Shown: one piece after another, positions 43,841 to 52,572 of the stretch
Numbering within the stretch: the first letter of the stretch is position 1
Layout of the letters: each line of letters begins with the position of its first letter
From: Heliorestis acidaminivorans
GTDB lineage: Bacteria > Bacillota > Desulfitobacteriia > Heliobacteriales > Heliobacteriaceae
Assembly: GCF_008933955.1 (NCBI RefSeq)
Contig: NZ_WBXO01000001.1
Coordinates: forward strand, 248,001 to 312,000
DNA: 64,000 nt
Reading direction: 5' to 3'
Translations under genes and position numbers: made by a program
The notes under the pieces: model-generated
Told to the model about the DNA's origin: nothing
Database searches by the model: none
Seen by the model: only the letters and a program-made list of their open reading frames with translations

Positions 43841-44062
43841 CTATATAAGAAAGTTGGTATAGAGGAGTTTGATCTTAGATGACTCTTGAAAGCAAACTTG
43901 TAGAACACGACCTTGTGGTCTTATATCTACTTCTTTTGATGAAGCTGAACCTGTTTTTTGAATTGATACAATAAATCCCTGTTCTTCACAGAATTTTTGA
44001 GCTTGATCAAGAGGAAGTCCAATTAACTGTTCAAGGTCTCCTTTTGCTGTTAGGAGGTTCAA
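43841..44062 (-). CDS. Small PASTA-like protein downstream of frr
   Basis: A 73-residue protein reading LIGLPLDQAQKFCEEQGFIVSIQKT, the pattern of a single PASTA repeat (G-L-P-x-x-x-A-x-x-x-L/C-x-x-x-G), ending in beta-strand-like segments. There is no membrane helix or kinase domain. The TTG start overlaps the frr stop, with GGAGATC upstream, so translation is coupled. PASTA repeats usually bind muropeptides outside the cell; this one has no export signal, so its role is unknown. Confidence 0.7.
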   Translation of the reverse strand: MNLLTAKGDLEQLIGLPLDQAQKFCEEQGFIVSIQKTGSASSKEVDIRPQGRVLQVCFQESSKIKLLYTNFLI

Positions 44063-44616
44063 ATCTCCATGATCTCCTCTTCTTTTCTTTCGGCAACAGC
44101 GTCTACTTCTTTGATATACTTATCTGTTAGTTTTTGAATTTCATCTTGGCCTCTTTTAGACTCATCTTCAGAAACGCTATTGGACTTAAGAAGTGCTTTT
44201 ATTTCTTCATTTCCATCGCGACGGAAGTTTCTCAATATGACACGATATTCTTCCGCTCTTTTCTTTATAGTCTTTACAAGTTCCGCTCTACGCTCTTGAG
44301 TTAGAGCAGGAATAGCCAAGCGAATAACTTGTCCATCATTAGAAGGTGTTAGCCCTAAGTCTGACTTAAGGATAGCTTTTTCAATGGCAGCAAGATCACT
44401 TTTACTCCATGGTTGAATGACCAAAAGACGTGGTTCTGGAGCTGAAATATTACCTACCTGGTTCACTGGTGTTGGTGTGCCGTAATAGTCTACAATAATT
44501 TTGTCTAGCAAGGCGGGATTTGCTCTTCCGGTACGAATACTCTGGTATTCTTTTCGAAGGGCATCTAAGGACTTCTTCATTTTTTCTTCTGTTTCCTTCT
44601 TGATGCCAGCAATCAT
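44059..44616 (-). CDS. frr: Ribosome recycling factor
   Basis: RRF splits post-termination ribosomes with EF-G. The 185-residue protein shows [34 protein letters not shown] and [13 protein letters not shown]. It overlaps pyrH by four bases (ATGA type) and is followed by the small PASTA-like gene. Confidence 0.98.
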   Translation of the reverse strand: MIAGIKKETEEKMKKSLDALRKEYQSIRTGRANPALLDKIIVDYYGTPTPVNQVGNISAPEPRLLVIQPWSKSDLAAIEKAILKSDLGLTPSNDGQVIRLAIPALTQERRAELVKTIKKRAEEYRVILRNFRRDGNEEIKALLKSNSVSEDESKRGQDEIQKLTDKYIKEVDAVAERKEEEIMEI

Positions 44617-45338
44617 GAATCGTTCCTCCTTACAATCGTTCCAATCTTTTCTCCTGTGATTGCCCTTTTTATGTTACCTGATTCATCTAAACCAAATACA
44701 ATCAAGGGGATATGGTTATCCATACATAAAGAAGTTGCTGTGGAATCCATAACACCTAGTCCACGGTTGAGTACTTCTATATAAGATAATTCATTGATTT
44801 TTTGTGCATCTGGGTTTTTTCTAGGATCGGAATCATAGATTCCATCTACACCTCGTTTGGCCATCAGAATTACATCAGCTTCAATCTCAGCGGCTCGCAA
44901 GGCCGCTGTCGTATCAGTTGAGAAATAAGGGTTGCCCGTACCAGCGGCAAATATTACAACACGACCTTTTTCGAGATGCCTTATGGCTCTGCGACGTATA
45001 TAAGGCTCTGCTACTTGTCGCATCTCGATAGCTGTCTGTACACGAGTGTCAATGTTACGCTTTTCTAAAGCATCCTGTATAGCTAAAGAGTTCATAATAG
45101 TAGCCAACATACCCATGTAATCTGCTGTTGCTCGATCCATTCCTTTGGCAGAGCCAGCAACACCTCTCCATATGTTGCCGCCACCTACTACAACAGCAAC
45201 TTCAGCACCACAATTTTTAACTTCACCAATCTGATCGGCAATGGAGTTAACCACATCTGGATTGATTCCATAGCCTTGATCTCCCGCTAGTGCTTCTCCA
45301 CTTAATTTGAGGATGACTCTTTTATATTTTAATTGCAA
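44613..45338 (-). CDS. pyrH: UMP kinase
   Basis: PyrH phosphorylates UMP to UDP. It is an amino-acid-kinase fold protein with [43 protein letters not shown] and [17 protein letters not shown]. The start is placed at TTG 45338 (241 residues, beginning [15 protein letters not shown]), nine bases after GGGGAGGT. The in-frame ATG at 45371 has no ribosome binding site. Confidence 0.96.
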   Translation of the reverse strand: MQLKYKRVILKLSGEALAGDQGYGINPDVVNSIADQIGEVKNCGAEVAVVVGGGNIWRGVAGSAKGMDRATADYMGMLATIMNSLAIQDALEKRNIDTRVQTAIEMRQVAEPYIRRRAIRHLEKGRVVIFAAGTGNPYFSTDTTAALRAAEIEADVILMAKRGVDGIYDSDPRKNPDAQKINELSYIEVLNRGLGVMDSTATSLCMDNHIPLIVFGLDESGNIKRAITGEKIGTIVRRNDS

Positions 45339-45403
45339 TGGAGTTTTACCTCCCCTGTTCTCTATTTCCATTTCTACAGAAGCTTGGAAAATCCTTTTAT
45401 TAT

Positions 45404-45432
45404 AAAAAAGAGAACACTTTTTTTGTGTCCCC
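45404..45432 (-). terminator. Terminator/attenuator between tsf and pyrH
   Basis: Stem GGGGACAC/GTGTTCTC (with G-U pairs), 7-base loop, followed on the minus strand by TTTTTT. It lies 34 bases past the tsf stop and should reduce read-through into pyrH-frr. Confidence 0.85.
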
Positions 45433-45465
45433 TTTTTTCGGTCTAAATGAAGCCTTATAGCGGCA

Positions 45466-46113
45466 TTACTTTTTCATTTCAGCCATTACTTCAGCTGCGA
45501 AATCATCTTGCCGTTTCTCTAGGCCTTCACCTAATTCAAAGCGAACAAAGCGACGAATGTTGATGTTTTCACCAATTCGTGCAATTGCTTCTTTGATCAT
45601 TTCTTCTACTGTTTGATCTGGATTCTTAATAAAGCTTTGCTCCATGAGACAAATCTCTTTGTAATATTTTTCGATACGACCGTCAACCATCTTATCGACA
45701 ATATGTGCAGGTTTGCCTTCATTCAGTGCTTGGGAACGAAGAACTTCTTTTTCTTTCTCAATGTAAGAAGCAGGTACTTCTTCTCTACGAACAAATTCAG
45801 GTTTTACGGCTGCTACTTGCATAGCTATATCGCGACAAAGATTGCGGTAATCATCAGTTTTGGCTACGAAGTCTGTTTCACAGTTTACTTCAATCAGTAC
45901 GCCAATGCGTCCGTCGCCATGAATGTAAGACTCAACACGTCCTTCTGCTGCAATACGGCTTGATTTCTTTGCTGCGGCGGCTAAGCCTTTCTCACGCAAA
46001 AAATCTACTGCTTTTTCAAGATCACCATTAGTCTCAGCTAATGCTTTTTTACAATCCATCATGCCTGCGCCAGTGCGTTCACGCAGTTCTTTAACCATAG
46101 CTGCTGTAACCAC
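45466..46113 (-). CDS. tsf: Elongation factor Ts
   Basis: EF-Ts recycles EF-Tu GDP to GTP. It shows the family start [24 protein letters not shown], the [13 protein letters not shown] core contact segment, and a single dimerisation domain. The length of 215 residues is the short form common in Clostridia. The GTG at 46113 has GGGAGGA seven bases upstream. Confidence 0.97.
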   Translation of the reverse strand: MVTAAMVKELRERTGAGMMDCKKALAETNGDLEKAVDFLREKGLAAAAKKSSRIAAEGRVESYIHGDGRIGVLIEVNCETDFVAKTDDYRNLCRDIAMQVAAVKPEFVRREEVPASYIEKEKEVLRSQALNEGKPAHIVDKMVDGRIEKYYKEICLMEQSFIKNPDQTVEEMIKEAIARIGENINIRRFVRFELGEGLEKRQDDFAAEVMAEMKK

Positions 46114-46180
46114 AAACGATTCCTCCCTAAAATTCACTCACTCTATTAGTATTCCCGTATCTGTTAGAGAATAGTCTAGT

Positions 46181-46216
46181 AAAAAAGGGTGACCACGGGG
46201 TATACCCCGGTCACCC
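46181..46216 (-). terminator. Terminator/attenuator between rpsB and tsf
   Basis: Stem GGGTGACC...GGTCACCC with an inner CGGGG/CCCC part (2-base bulge) and TATA loop, then TTTTTT on the minus strand. It starts eight bases past the rpsB stop. Confidence 0.88.
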
Positions 46217-46223
46217 CTCTGAA

Positions 46224-46922
46224 TTATTGGGCTTCCGATTGTCCTTGGTTGCCTTCCAAAACAGCATCGGCCATCTTGGCTGTGAGCAACTTAACGGCTC
46301 TGATAGCATCATCATTACCGGGAATAACATAATCAATCTCATCAGGATCGCAGTTTGTATCTACAATACCAACAAGAGGAATTCCTAATCGACGTGCTTC
46401 TGCCACTGCAATACGCTCTTTTCGAGGATCGATGACAAAAATTGCGCCCGGTAGGTCTTTCATATCTTTGATGCCGCCAAGAAAGCGCTCTAGCTTTTCT
46501 TTTTCATGCATCAATTGAGAAACTTCTTTCTTAGGTAACAATTGCATAGTGCCGTCTTCTTCCATCTTCTCCAATTCACGCAAGCGTGCAATACGCTTTT
46601 GAATGGTTTGGAAGTTAGTCAGCATACCGCCTAACCAACGTTGGTTGATAAAGTACATGCCACAACGCTCTGCTTCTTCCTTAACGGAATCTTGAGCTTG
46701 CTTTTTCGTACCTACGAAAAGAATCTTCTTACCCTGCGCCGCTACGTCACGGATAAAGTTATAAGCCTCGTCTACTTTGCGTACCGTTTTCTGCAAATCA
46801 ATAATGTAAATGCCGTTACGCTCAGTGAAGATGTAGGGGGCCATCTTGGGATTCCAGCGACGTGTCTGATGTCCAAAGTGAACACCTGCTTCGAGCAGTT
46901 GTTTCATTGAGATAACCGCCAC
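46224..46922 (-). CDS. rpsB: 30S ribosomal protein S2
   Basis: S2 has 232 residues and shows [46 protein letters not shown] and [22 protein letters not shown]. The GTG start follows GGAGGTGG. A leader of about 120 bases and a possible promoter precede it; the leader may serve S2 autoregulation but I recognise no specific motif. Confidence 0.98.
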   Translation of the reverse strand: MAVISMKQLLEAGVHFGHQTRRWNPKMAPYIFTERNGIYIIDLQKTVRKVDEAYNFIRDVAAQGKKILFVGTKKQAQDSVKEEAERCGMYFINQRWLGGMLTNFQTIQKRIARLRELEKMEEDGTMQLLPKKEVSQLMHEKEKLERFLGGIKDMKDLPGAIFVIDPRKERIAVAEARRLGIPLVGIVDTNCDPDEIDYVIPGNDDAIRAVKLLTAKMADAVLEGNQGQSEAQ

Positions 46923-47043
46923 AACTCCACCTCCTTCCAGGTTTTTCTTCCTCCGGTTGCTTCATTCTCTTTCGCCACCCTGTCTCATAACATGGGAACC
47001 GGACGAAAAGGTCTGTCAACCGTGTGTAATCACACCAAAATGA

Positions 47044-47072
47044 ATATTATCATAGAAGTCTTAGCTTGGCAA
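47044..47072 (-). promoter_or_regulatory. Candidate promoter for rpsB
   Basis: TTGCCA (47067-47072, five of six) and TAATAT (47044-47049, four of six) are 17 bases apart on the minus strand, just after the preceding gene. An alternative -10 TATGAT overlaps. It fits the usual independent promoter of rpsB downstream of the motility operon. Confidence 0.45.
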
Positions 47073-47088
47073 GAAAAATGTCAAATTT

Positions 47089-47853
47089 TCATTGTCTTCC
47101 TGTAATGACAGCGGCCATTTCTTCGTATGACATAGATCTGCTGAGGTAATAAGTTCCAACTTTTATAGTTCGCACATAGTTTTGCAAGATCATGAAACTG
47201 TTAAATTGCTGGCTATTATCGATTAAGCCAGCTTCTTCTAACCGTTTGGCCACTTTTTCTGATGTATCTCCACGAAAAATTGTAAATTCATGATAGGTAG
47301 CCACGGGAGCTTCTACTTTATCCATAACTACAGTAAGATTATCTTCTACTAAGGTTACTTCATTCTTAGTTGCCTTTATTGTTTCTAATTCAACATGTTC
47401 TGTTATAGATAAATCTTTAGCTTCCTGTTCCATTGGCACTGCTTCTTGTTCATTTTCTTGTTCTTCAAAAAAATCGACTCTTTCTTGAGACGAAACGGCT
47501 TTTTGGACATACTTTTCAACGAACTTTTCAATAACCTCTTCAATAGTTTCTTCAGTTGTTTCTTCAGTTGTTTCTTCAATAATTTCTACGATTTCTTCTT
47601 CAACATACTCTTCTGTAAAAGAAATATTTTCTTCTTCATATTCCTCTTCTACTGGCTCTTTTTTACTTTCTGATTCTTCTAAAAAGCCAACTCTTTCTTG
47701 AGATAGTCTGTCTAACTGTGGACCTGCATAATGAAGCAAAAGACCAAGTATAAAAAATAACAAACCTATGGCAAAGAGAACCCTCCCGTCGGTCGCTTTA
47801 CTAAAGCGATTAGTCGAGAAGGTTCTTTGTTCATTAGGATGTTTTGTTCCCAA
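47089..47853 (-). CDS. Membrane protein with acidic spacer and MltG-type LysM-like domain, no transglycosylase domain
   Basis: A 254-residue protein with one transmembrane helix (about 26-46). A Glu-rich spacer (about 55-175) includes runs such as EETTEETTEETIEEVIE. The C-terminal domain (about 185-250), with IFRGDTSEKVAKRLEEAGLI and GTYYLSRSMSYEEMAAVITG, matches the N-terminal LysM-like subdomain of YceG/MltG. The MltG catalytic half is absent and the gene ends normally. Start TTG 47853 lies eight bases after GGAGGG. It is last in the sigma-fapA group before rpsB; it could bind glycan near the membrane, by analogy only. Confidence 0.75.
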   Translation of the reverse strand: MGTKHPNEQRTFSTNRFSKATDGRVLFAIGLLFFILGLLLHYAGPQLDRLSQERVGFLEESESKKEPVEEEYEEENISFTEEYVEEEIVEIIEETTEETTEETIEEVIEKFVEKYVQKAVSSQERVDFFEEQENEQEAVPMEQEAKDLSITEHVELETIKATKNEVTLVEDNLTVVMDKVEAPVATYHEFTIFRGDTSEKVAKRLEEAGLIDNSQQFNSFMILQNYVRTIKVGTYYLSRSMSYEEMAAVITGRQ

Positions 47854-47857
47854 AGTA

Positions 47858-48466
47858 CTAAGCCCTCCTACGTAATTCACTAATTAGCTGAAGCTCACCT
47901 AAACCTATATGTAGCAGTTGGGCTATCTCCCTGTCTTGAATGCCCATTTGGCGTAAAACTGGGATCTGCTCATAACGTTCATTTTTGCTCCAATTTTGTG
48001 GAGTGCCTTTGTCTAATAGTCTTATATATTCTTCGCCCTGTTGATATAAACTTTGGGGACTATTTTTGCTCTTACTGTAGTTTTTTCCTTCCAGCTGTTG
48101 TCGATATTCTTCAATATAATAAGGTCGAGATGCTACTTTCTGTGGTACAGAAGAGACTACTTCAACCTTTTTGTTTACTACTTCTTTTTCTACAGGCAAT
48201 TTATTATGCTCTTGATGTGCTAAGTTTGTTTTGGCTTGTTCTACTTCACGTTGTATTTTGGTTACAATTTCTTCGCTCTGTAAAGTAGCTACTTTAAGCA
48301 GTTCTTCCATATCTCGTTTAACCAATTTAGCTTCGAGTAGTTTTCTATCGATCTCTACGGCTTCTATTAGTTCTTCTTCCTTTTTACGATTCTGCTTAGA
48401 GAACTGAAGGATTCCCCCCGCCATTAGAAAGATACCGAGGCCTGCTAGTATTAGACCAAAATCCAC
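47858..48466 (-). CDS. DUF6115/SwrB-like membrane protein
   Basis: A 202-residue protein: N-terminal transmembrane helix (about 3-22), a coiled-coil stretch (about 28-85, Glu/Lys-rich heptads), a variable middle, and a C-terminal helix-turn-helix-like end with QIPVLRQMGIQDREIAQLLHIGLGELQLI. This is the layout of the B. subtilis SwrB/YlxL group, which lies between sigD and rpsB and promotes activation of flagellar secretion. Location here is equivalent. Homology is judged from pattern and position, not from a search. GTG start with GAGGAGG upstream. Confidence 0.65.
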   Translation of the reverse strand: MDFGLILAGLGIFLMAGGILQFSKQNRKKEEELIEAVEIDRKLLEAKLVKRDMEELLKVATLQSEEIVTKIQREVEQAKTNLAHQEHNKLPVEKEVVNKKVEVVSSVPQKVASRPYYIEEYRQQLEGKNYSKSKNSPQSLYQQGEEYIRLLDKGTPQNWSKNERYEQIPVLRQMGIQDREIAQLLHIGLGELQLISELRRRA

Positions 48467-48482
48467 AGATTAACCTCCTCAT

Positions 48483-48806
48483 TTATACTCTAATATCGAG
48501 ATGTTTTCCTTTACGAGAATCGTTTTGTTCCTCATCAGCTAAATCTTTAGAAGAATTCTTGCTATTTTTGCTTTTTTGTTTTTGCTTTTCTCTACGATTT
48601 TTTCCATCTTCTTGTGTATCTAATTTAGATTCTTCAGAATTAGGTGAATGTAAAACTTTCTTTAAATTGTCTGCAGAGTTTTGTTGAGCCTGTTGCGCCA
48701 TCCAATCCTGCTGATTTTGTGGTGTCTGCTGTTGAGTTTGCTGTTGATTACTTACTTTGGGTACTTTTGGTAGCAGAACTTGCATATCGACAGAACGAAT
48801 TGTCAT
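48483..48806 (-). CDS. Small hydrophilic protein of the flagellar operon, unknown function
   Basis: About 107 residues. The conserved-looking N-terminus reads MTIRSVDMQVLLPKVPKVS. A Gln-rich middle (NQQQTQQQTPQNQQ) and a Lys/Ser/Asn-rich low-complexity region follow. The final motif is KGKHLDIRV. No membrane helix. The ATG at 48806 follows GTGAGGA; a longer frame to 48890 overlaps fapA and is not favoured. The gene lies between fapA and the SwrB-like gene. Its closing motif recurs inside the membrane protein at 51174-51572. Confidence 0.65.
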   Translation of the reverse strand: MTIRSVDMQVLLPKVPKVSNQQQTQQQTPQNQQDWMAQQAQQNSADNLKKVLHSPNSEESKLDTQEDGKNRREKQKQKSKNSKNSSKDLADEEQNDSRKGKHLDIRV

Positions 48807-48849
48807 AATCCTCACACCCTTAAATTTGAGAATAGAAGTTAAGTTACTT

Positions 48850-50301
48850 CTAATAGTTGTAAGGTTTAAAACGCAATTCTCCTTCTTCAATCAGAATGGT
48901 GGCAAAGTCAATTTTATCACGAATTCTTGTTGTATTTTGACCGATTTTTATTCCTACGCCTGGATATATACATGTAGCCGCTCGTATTTTGCCGCGATTT
49001 CCTTCTTCTACCCGTAATTCTAAAATTTCTTTTTCTGCCTCTAAATCCTGTATTGTCTTAAGGAGTTGAAACTGCGTACGGGTTAGTCGCATTAACAAAA
49101 AGCGCTTGTCTTCTGCTAATGAGCCCAAACGTGCTTCCCAGTCTTTTAAGACTTTAATTGCTTTTTGTGTTTTGTCTAAGTTCAAGCGGTTCTCATCAAG
49201 TGCATTGCAGACTTCGTTATATTTTTGCCTAATTTCTGGGCAGACACCAACTTCTAGTTCTGTCACTGTTGAGTGTAAAGAACCTAATGTTTTTCCTACT
49301 ATCTCACTACCTGCTCTACATTGTCCACCCACAATTAAGCCTTTTTTGCCACCTACTATCAGGTTATAGCCTGCATCAATCATAGAATGCATGATTGCTT
49401 CTCCTACGACTACATCGCCACCTGCCTTGACAGTAGCATTCTGAATAAATCGCGAGACTAGATTTCCTTTTACATCAATTATTGAACGTTGTTGTCCTTG
49501 AATGCCCTGGCGTACTGTGAGATTACCACCTACAGTAACATTGCCTCCGTCAATAGATCCGCCTACCTCTAAATCTCCTTCACATTGTACGGAAAAACCA
49601 AAAGTTATAGAGCCTCGAACGACAACAGTTCCTAAAAAGTTTAAGTTACCAGAAGAAAAGTCAACATCGCCTTTTAATTCAAAAACAGGATCTACAATAA
49701 CTTTGCCACCTACAATGTGGACATGTCCTGCTGTAGTCGCTGTCAGTGATTTTTCATCAGCGCTTAGGTCTGTGTTTTTACCAACGGCAATTCGAACATC
49801 TTTACCTGCTTTAGCTTTTAATTCTTTACCTTTTACAGTCATGCCCGGTTCGCCTGGTGATGCTGGCGTTTTTACAACCAGTACATCTCCAGCCTGTACA
49901 TTCTTAATAAGGTTTAGATTGTAAAAGTCTACTCGTCCATGTTCAATTTCCATAGGCTGTATGCGTGTATCAGTGCTAAATTTATACTCAATAAAACCAT
50001 CTTGTCCGTTTGTAGGCTTTTTACCTTTTGCTACTACAACATTGTCTGAAGGATTCATCATTTTAACGGCATGTTCTACCTCTTGTTCTAAAATACCGTA
50101 CTGAACTCCGGCCTGTTGTATAGCTTCTTTCGCCATTGTGATACTTACAGGGGTTCCACCATTTTCTGGTGGTACTACGACAAGATAAGCTTCCATTTCA
50201 TCTCTTGAGAATTTTACTACGACTTCCCCATCTTTTTTTTCTACCAATTTCTCATTATTATTTATATCTTCTCTCTCGTCCACCTTTCTGTTTTCGCTCA
50301 T
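48850..50301 (-). CDS. fapA: FapA family protein (DUF342)
   Basis: A 483-residue cytoplasmic protein of the FapA/DUF342 family: N-terminal domain (about 30-200), a right-handed beta-helix with repeated VGG/GG turns (about 200-340, GGSIDGGNVTVGGNL), and a C-terminal coiled coil (about 360-440). Family members sit in motility and sporulation loci; biochemical role is unsettled. It is 18 bases downstream of fliA/sigD. ATG with GGGGAGATC upstream. Confidence 0.88.
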   Translation of the reverse strand: MSENRKVDEREDINNNEKLVEKKDGEVVVKFSRDEMEAYLVVVPPENGGTPVSITMAKEAIQQAGVQYGILEQEVEHAVKMMNPSDNVVVAKGKKPTNGQDGFIEYKFSTDTRIQPMEIEHGRVDFYNLNLIKNVQAGDVLVVKTPASPGEPGMTVKGKELKAKAGKDVRIAVGKNTDLSADEKSLTATTAGHVHIVGGKVIVDPVFELKGDVDFSSGNLNFLGTVVVRGSITFGFSVQCEGDLEVGGSIDGGNVTVGGNLTVRQGIQGQQRSIIDVKGNLVSRFIQNATVKAGGDVVVGEAIMHSMIDAGYNLIVGGKKGLIVGGQCRAGSEIVGKTLGSLHSTVTELEVGVCPEIRQKYNEVCNALDENRLNLDKTQKAIKVLKDWEARLGSLAEDKRFLLMRLTRTQFQLLKTIQDLEAEKEILELRVEEGNRGKIRAATCIYPGVGIKIGQNTTRIRDKIDFATILIEEGELRFKPYNY

Positions 50302-50319
50302 GTTGATCTCCCCTTTACA

Positions 50320-51120
50320 TCAAAAAATTTTTTTCTTTTGCCTAGCTAGTTGTCCTCGCAAACGCAAAATTGCTTTAGTGTGAATTTGAGAGATTCTTGA
50401 TTCTGATAAATTAAGAACAGCACCAATTTCTTTTAGGGTAAGTCCTTCGTAATAGTAAAGTGCAACAACTTTTCGTTCTTTATCTGAAAGTTTATCAATA
50501 GCTTTCGACAATATTTGCCTAAGTTCTTCAAACTCTATTGATACACCAGGATCTTCTACATTTTCATCAACAATTGTTTCTATAAGTGAAAAAGTATCGC
50601 TTTTATCTCTATCTGCAGGCCAGTATTCGTCTAATGATAAAAGGGTGGTAGCTTTTAAATCGTTCATTAGTTTCTGGTATTCTTTGTTTGTTAAACCCAT
50701 GGCTTCAGCAACTTCTTCATCATTAGCTTCACGGCCAAGCTGATGGGCCAGTAAAGCAAAAGTTTTTTCTACTTCTTTTGCTTTCTGTCGTAATGATGCA
50801 GGCACCCAGTCCATAGCTCGTAATCCGTCTAGAATAGAACCTCTAATCCGAGCGATAGCATAAGTCTCAAATTTGAGCCCTCTTGCAAGGTCGAACTTTT
50901 CAATAGCGTCAATTAAACCAAAGATTCCGTAACTGTTTAGGTCATCTCTATCCACATTTGGAGGTAGTAAGATAGCTAGCCTGCTTGCCACATATTTAAC
51001 AAGAGGTGCATAGTAAAGTATAAGCTCTTCCCTTGCTGTGCAATCATTTTGGACTTTATAGCGATGCCAAATATTGCTGGTATCTTCTTTTTTAGAATAT
51101 ATTGACATTGTAAGGGCCAC
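50320..51120 (-). CDS. fliA: RNA polymerase sigma-28 factor FliA/SigD (FliA/WhiG family)
   Basis: Drives late flagellar, chemotaxis and autolysin genes. Region 2 (DRDDLNSYGIFGLIDAIEKFD, LKFETYAIARIRGSILDGLR), the FliA-typical DWVPASLRQKAKEV, region 3, and region 4 (LTLKEIGAVLNLSESRISQIHTKAI) are intact in 266 residues. The GTG start has GGAGCG upstream. Encoded at the end of the fli-flh-che operon as sigD is in B. subtilis. No anti-sigma flgM lies in the window. Confidence 0.95.
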   Translation of the reverse strand: MALTMSIYSKKEDTSNIWHRYKVQNDCTAREELILYYAPLVKYVASRLAILLPPNVDRDDLNSYGIFGLIDAIEKFDLARGLKFETYAIARIRGSILDGLRAMDWVPASLRQKAKEVEKTFALLAHQLGREANDEEVAEAMGLTNKEYQKLMNDLKATTLLSLDEYWPADRDKSDTFSLIETIVDENVEDPGVSIEFEELRQILSKAIDKLSDKERKVVALYYYEGLTLKEIGAVLNLSESRISQIHTKAILRLRGQLARQKKKIF

Positions 51121-51173
51121 CTATACCGCTCCTTCACGGAGAAGTAAACTGGTTTGAAGTGTCATTACTTGCT

Positions 51174-51572
51174 TCACTCCTCCAGTTGCATCTTCCGGAT
51201 GATTTCTGCTGCCCGGGCCGGATCCGTTGCAAGCAGTTCTTCTAGATCAGCTTCTATCTGACCTGGAACGAAAGGCTTTTCGGTAGGAAGCTTTACATCT
51301 AAATGGTTACCTTTTGATGTTTCTGCGATTGTAGAAGAATCTTCTTCCTCTAAATTGCTTTCTCCTAGGCTTTTAGAGTTATTCTCTTCTATAATTCTAC
51401 CAAGATACCAAGATACGGCATAAGTTAGCGCTCCAACAACAAGAGCCGCCATTAGAGTTCTTGTTATTACAGCTTTCCATGCAACCGATGCCCCGATAGC
51501 AACGGCCGCTGTTAGTAAGCCTGAAAAAAGGGCCATGCCAGCGGAGAACCATATGGCGACGTTAAACACCAC
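51174..51572 (-). CDS. Small two-helix membrane protein between cheD and fliA
   Basis: A 132-residue protein with two N-terminal transmembrane helices (about 4-28 and 34-58) and an acidic soluble tail. The tail contains TSKGNHLDVKLPTEKPFVPGQ and a C-terminal helix with LEELLATDPARAAEIIRKMQ. The closing helix resembles segments of FliF/FliG-interacting proteins in style only. Function unknown. The GTG start is close to GGGAGGAA. Its position inside the chemotaxis-motility operon suggests a flagellar or chemosensory role. Confidence 0.7.
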   Translation of the reverse strand: MVFNVAIWFSAGMALFSGLLTAAVAIGASVAWKAVITRTLMAALVVGALTYAVSWYLGRIIEENNSKSLGESNLEEEDSSTIAETSKGNHLDVKLPTEKPFVPGQIEADLEELLATDPARAAEIIRKMQLEE

Positions 51573-51581
51573 ATTTCCTCC

Positions 51582-52061
51582 CTATAGGACTTTTTCGCCT
51601 CGATCAATGGTGCGTATAAATAGTTTTCCCGTGCTAGTATCTAATTCAATCGTCCGCCCATAATTGCCACCTGTTTCCCTGGCTAATAATGGTATTTGTT
51701 CTTTTCGCAATTTTTCAATAACAGCTTCTGCATTCCTTTCCCCAATTCTCATGACATCAGAAGCGCCTGGAAAAGCAAACATTTGTGCACCGCCTGCAAT
51801 TTTGGCAACAAGACGGCTTTTTGCCGCTCCCAAACGCCTCATCTCATCAATTAAATAGGGAATGGCTGTATCTGCGAATTTGGCTTTATTATCTGAGTTT
51901 CGTGCTTGTGTTGATGTAGGAAGCATGATATGGGCTAGACCTCCGACTCGTGCTGTTCCATCATAAAGGCATATACCAATACAGGAACCTAAACCAGAGG
52001 TCATTAGATTTTGGGGTGCTTTAGACACTTTCAAATCGGCCATGCCCACTTTAATTAGCAC
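51582..52061 (-). CDS. cheD: Chemoreceptor glutamine deamidase CheD
   Basis: Deamidates receptor glutamines and, in Bacillus, works with the CheC phosphatase. 159 residues with the catalytic cysteine in TSGLGSCIGICLYD and the histidine in GGLAHIMLP, plus AKIAGGAQMF and GNYGRTIELDT. GTG start. No cheC is found in the window, unlike the B. subtilis order cheA-cheW-cheC-cheD-sigD. Confidence 0.95.
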   Translation of the reverse strand: MLIKVGMADLKVSKAPQNLMTSGLGSCIGICLYDGTARVGGLAHIMLPTSTQARNSDNKAKFADTAIPYLIDEMRRLGAAKSRLVAKIAGGAQMFAFPGASDVMRIGERNAEAVIEKLRKEQIPLLARETGGNYGRTIELDTSTGKLFIRTIDRGEKVL

Positions 52062-52097
52062 GCCTTCATCATCCCTTCACTCCGAGCAGTGCCATAA

Positions 52098-52559
52098 TTA
52101 TTCCTTATCTTCTACTGACTCAATAGCTAAGACTTTTTCGATGTTGATCAAAATTAAAAGCCGCTCATCAATTTTGCCCACACCGTAAATGAACTCTTGC
52201 TCTAAAGATCCTTGTAAGCCTGGAGGCGGCTCAATGTTTCCATTGGCCAAGCCTATTACTTCAGAAACACCATCAACAATAATCCCTACTGTTATATCTT
52301 TGACCTTAACTATAATAATTCGAGTGCGGTCTGTAGTTTCTCGAGGGGATAGAGAAAAACGTTTGCGCAAATCAATAACTGGCACAACGTTTCCTCTCAA
52401 GTTTATGACACCTTCAACATAAAAGGGTGCCTTCGGAACACGGGTAATGTTAAGAAGGCGATTAATTTCTTGAACATAGTGAATATTGATGGCATATTCT
52501 TCGCCATCTAATGTAAAGGCCACCAATTGTGATTCGTCGTAAAAATCTACCCTATCCAT
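52098..52559 (-). CDS. cheW: Chemotaxis coupling protein CheW
   Basis: A 153-residue SH3-like adaptor joining receptors to CheA: LVAFTLDGEEYAINIHYVQEI, VPYAPF-type region PKAPFYVEGVINLRGNVVPVIDLRKRF. The ATG at 52559 has GAGGTGA seven bases upstream; the extra TTG codon before it is not needed. It follows cheA by 13 bases. Confidence 0.96.
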   Translation of the reverse strand: MDRVDFYDESQLVAFTLDGEEYAINIHYVQEINRLLNITRVPKAPFYVEGVINLRGNVVPVIDLRKRFSLSPRETTDRTRIIIVKVKDITVGIIVDGVSEVIGLANGNIEPPPGLQGSLEQEFIYGVGKIDERLLILINIEKVLAIESVEDKE

Positions 52560-52572
52560 CAAACGTCACCTC

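Noticed and set aside
47446-47673. Phe-rich plus-strand frame that looks like a membrane peptide
   Set aside because: It is the complement of the Glu-rich spacer (GAA/GAG read as TTC/CTC), an artefact of composition.
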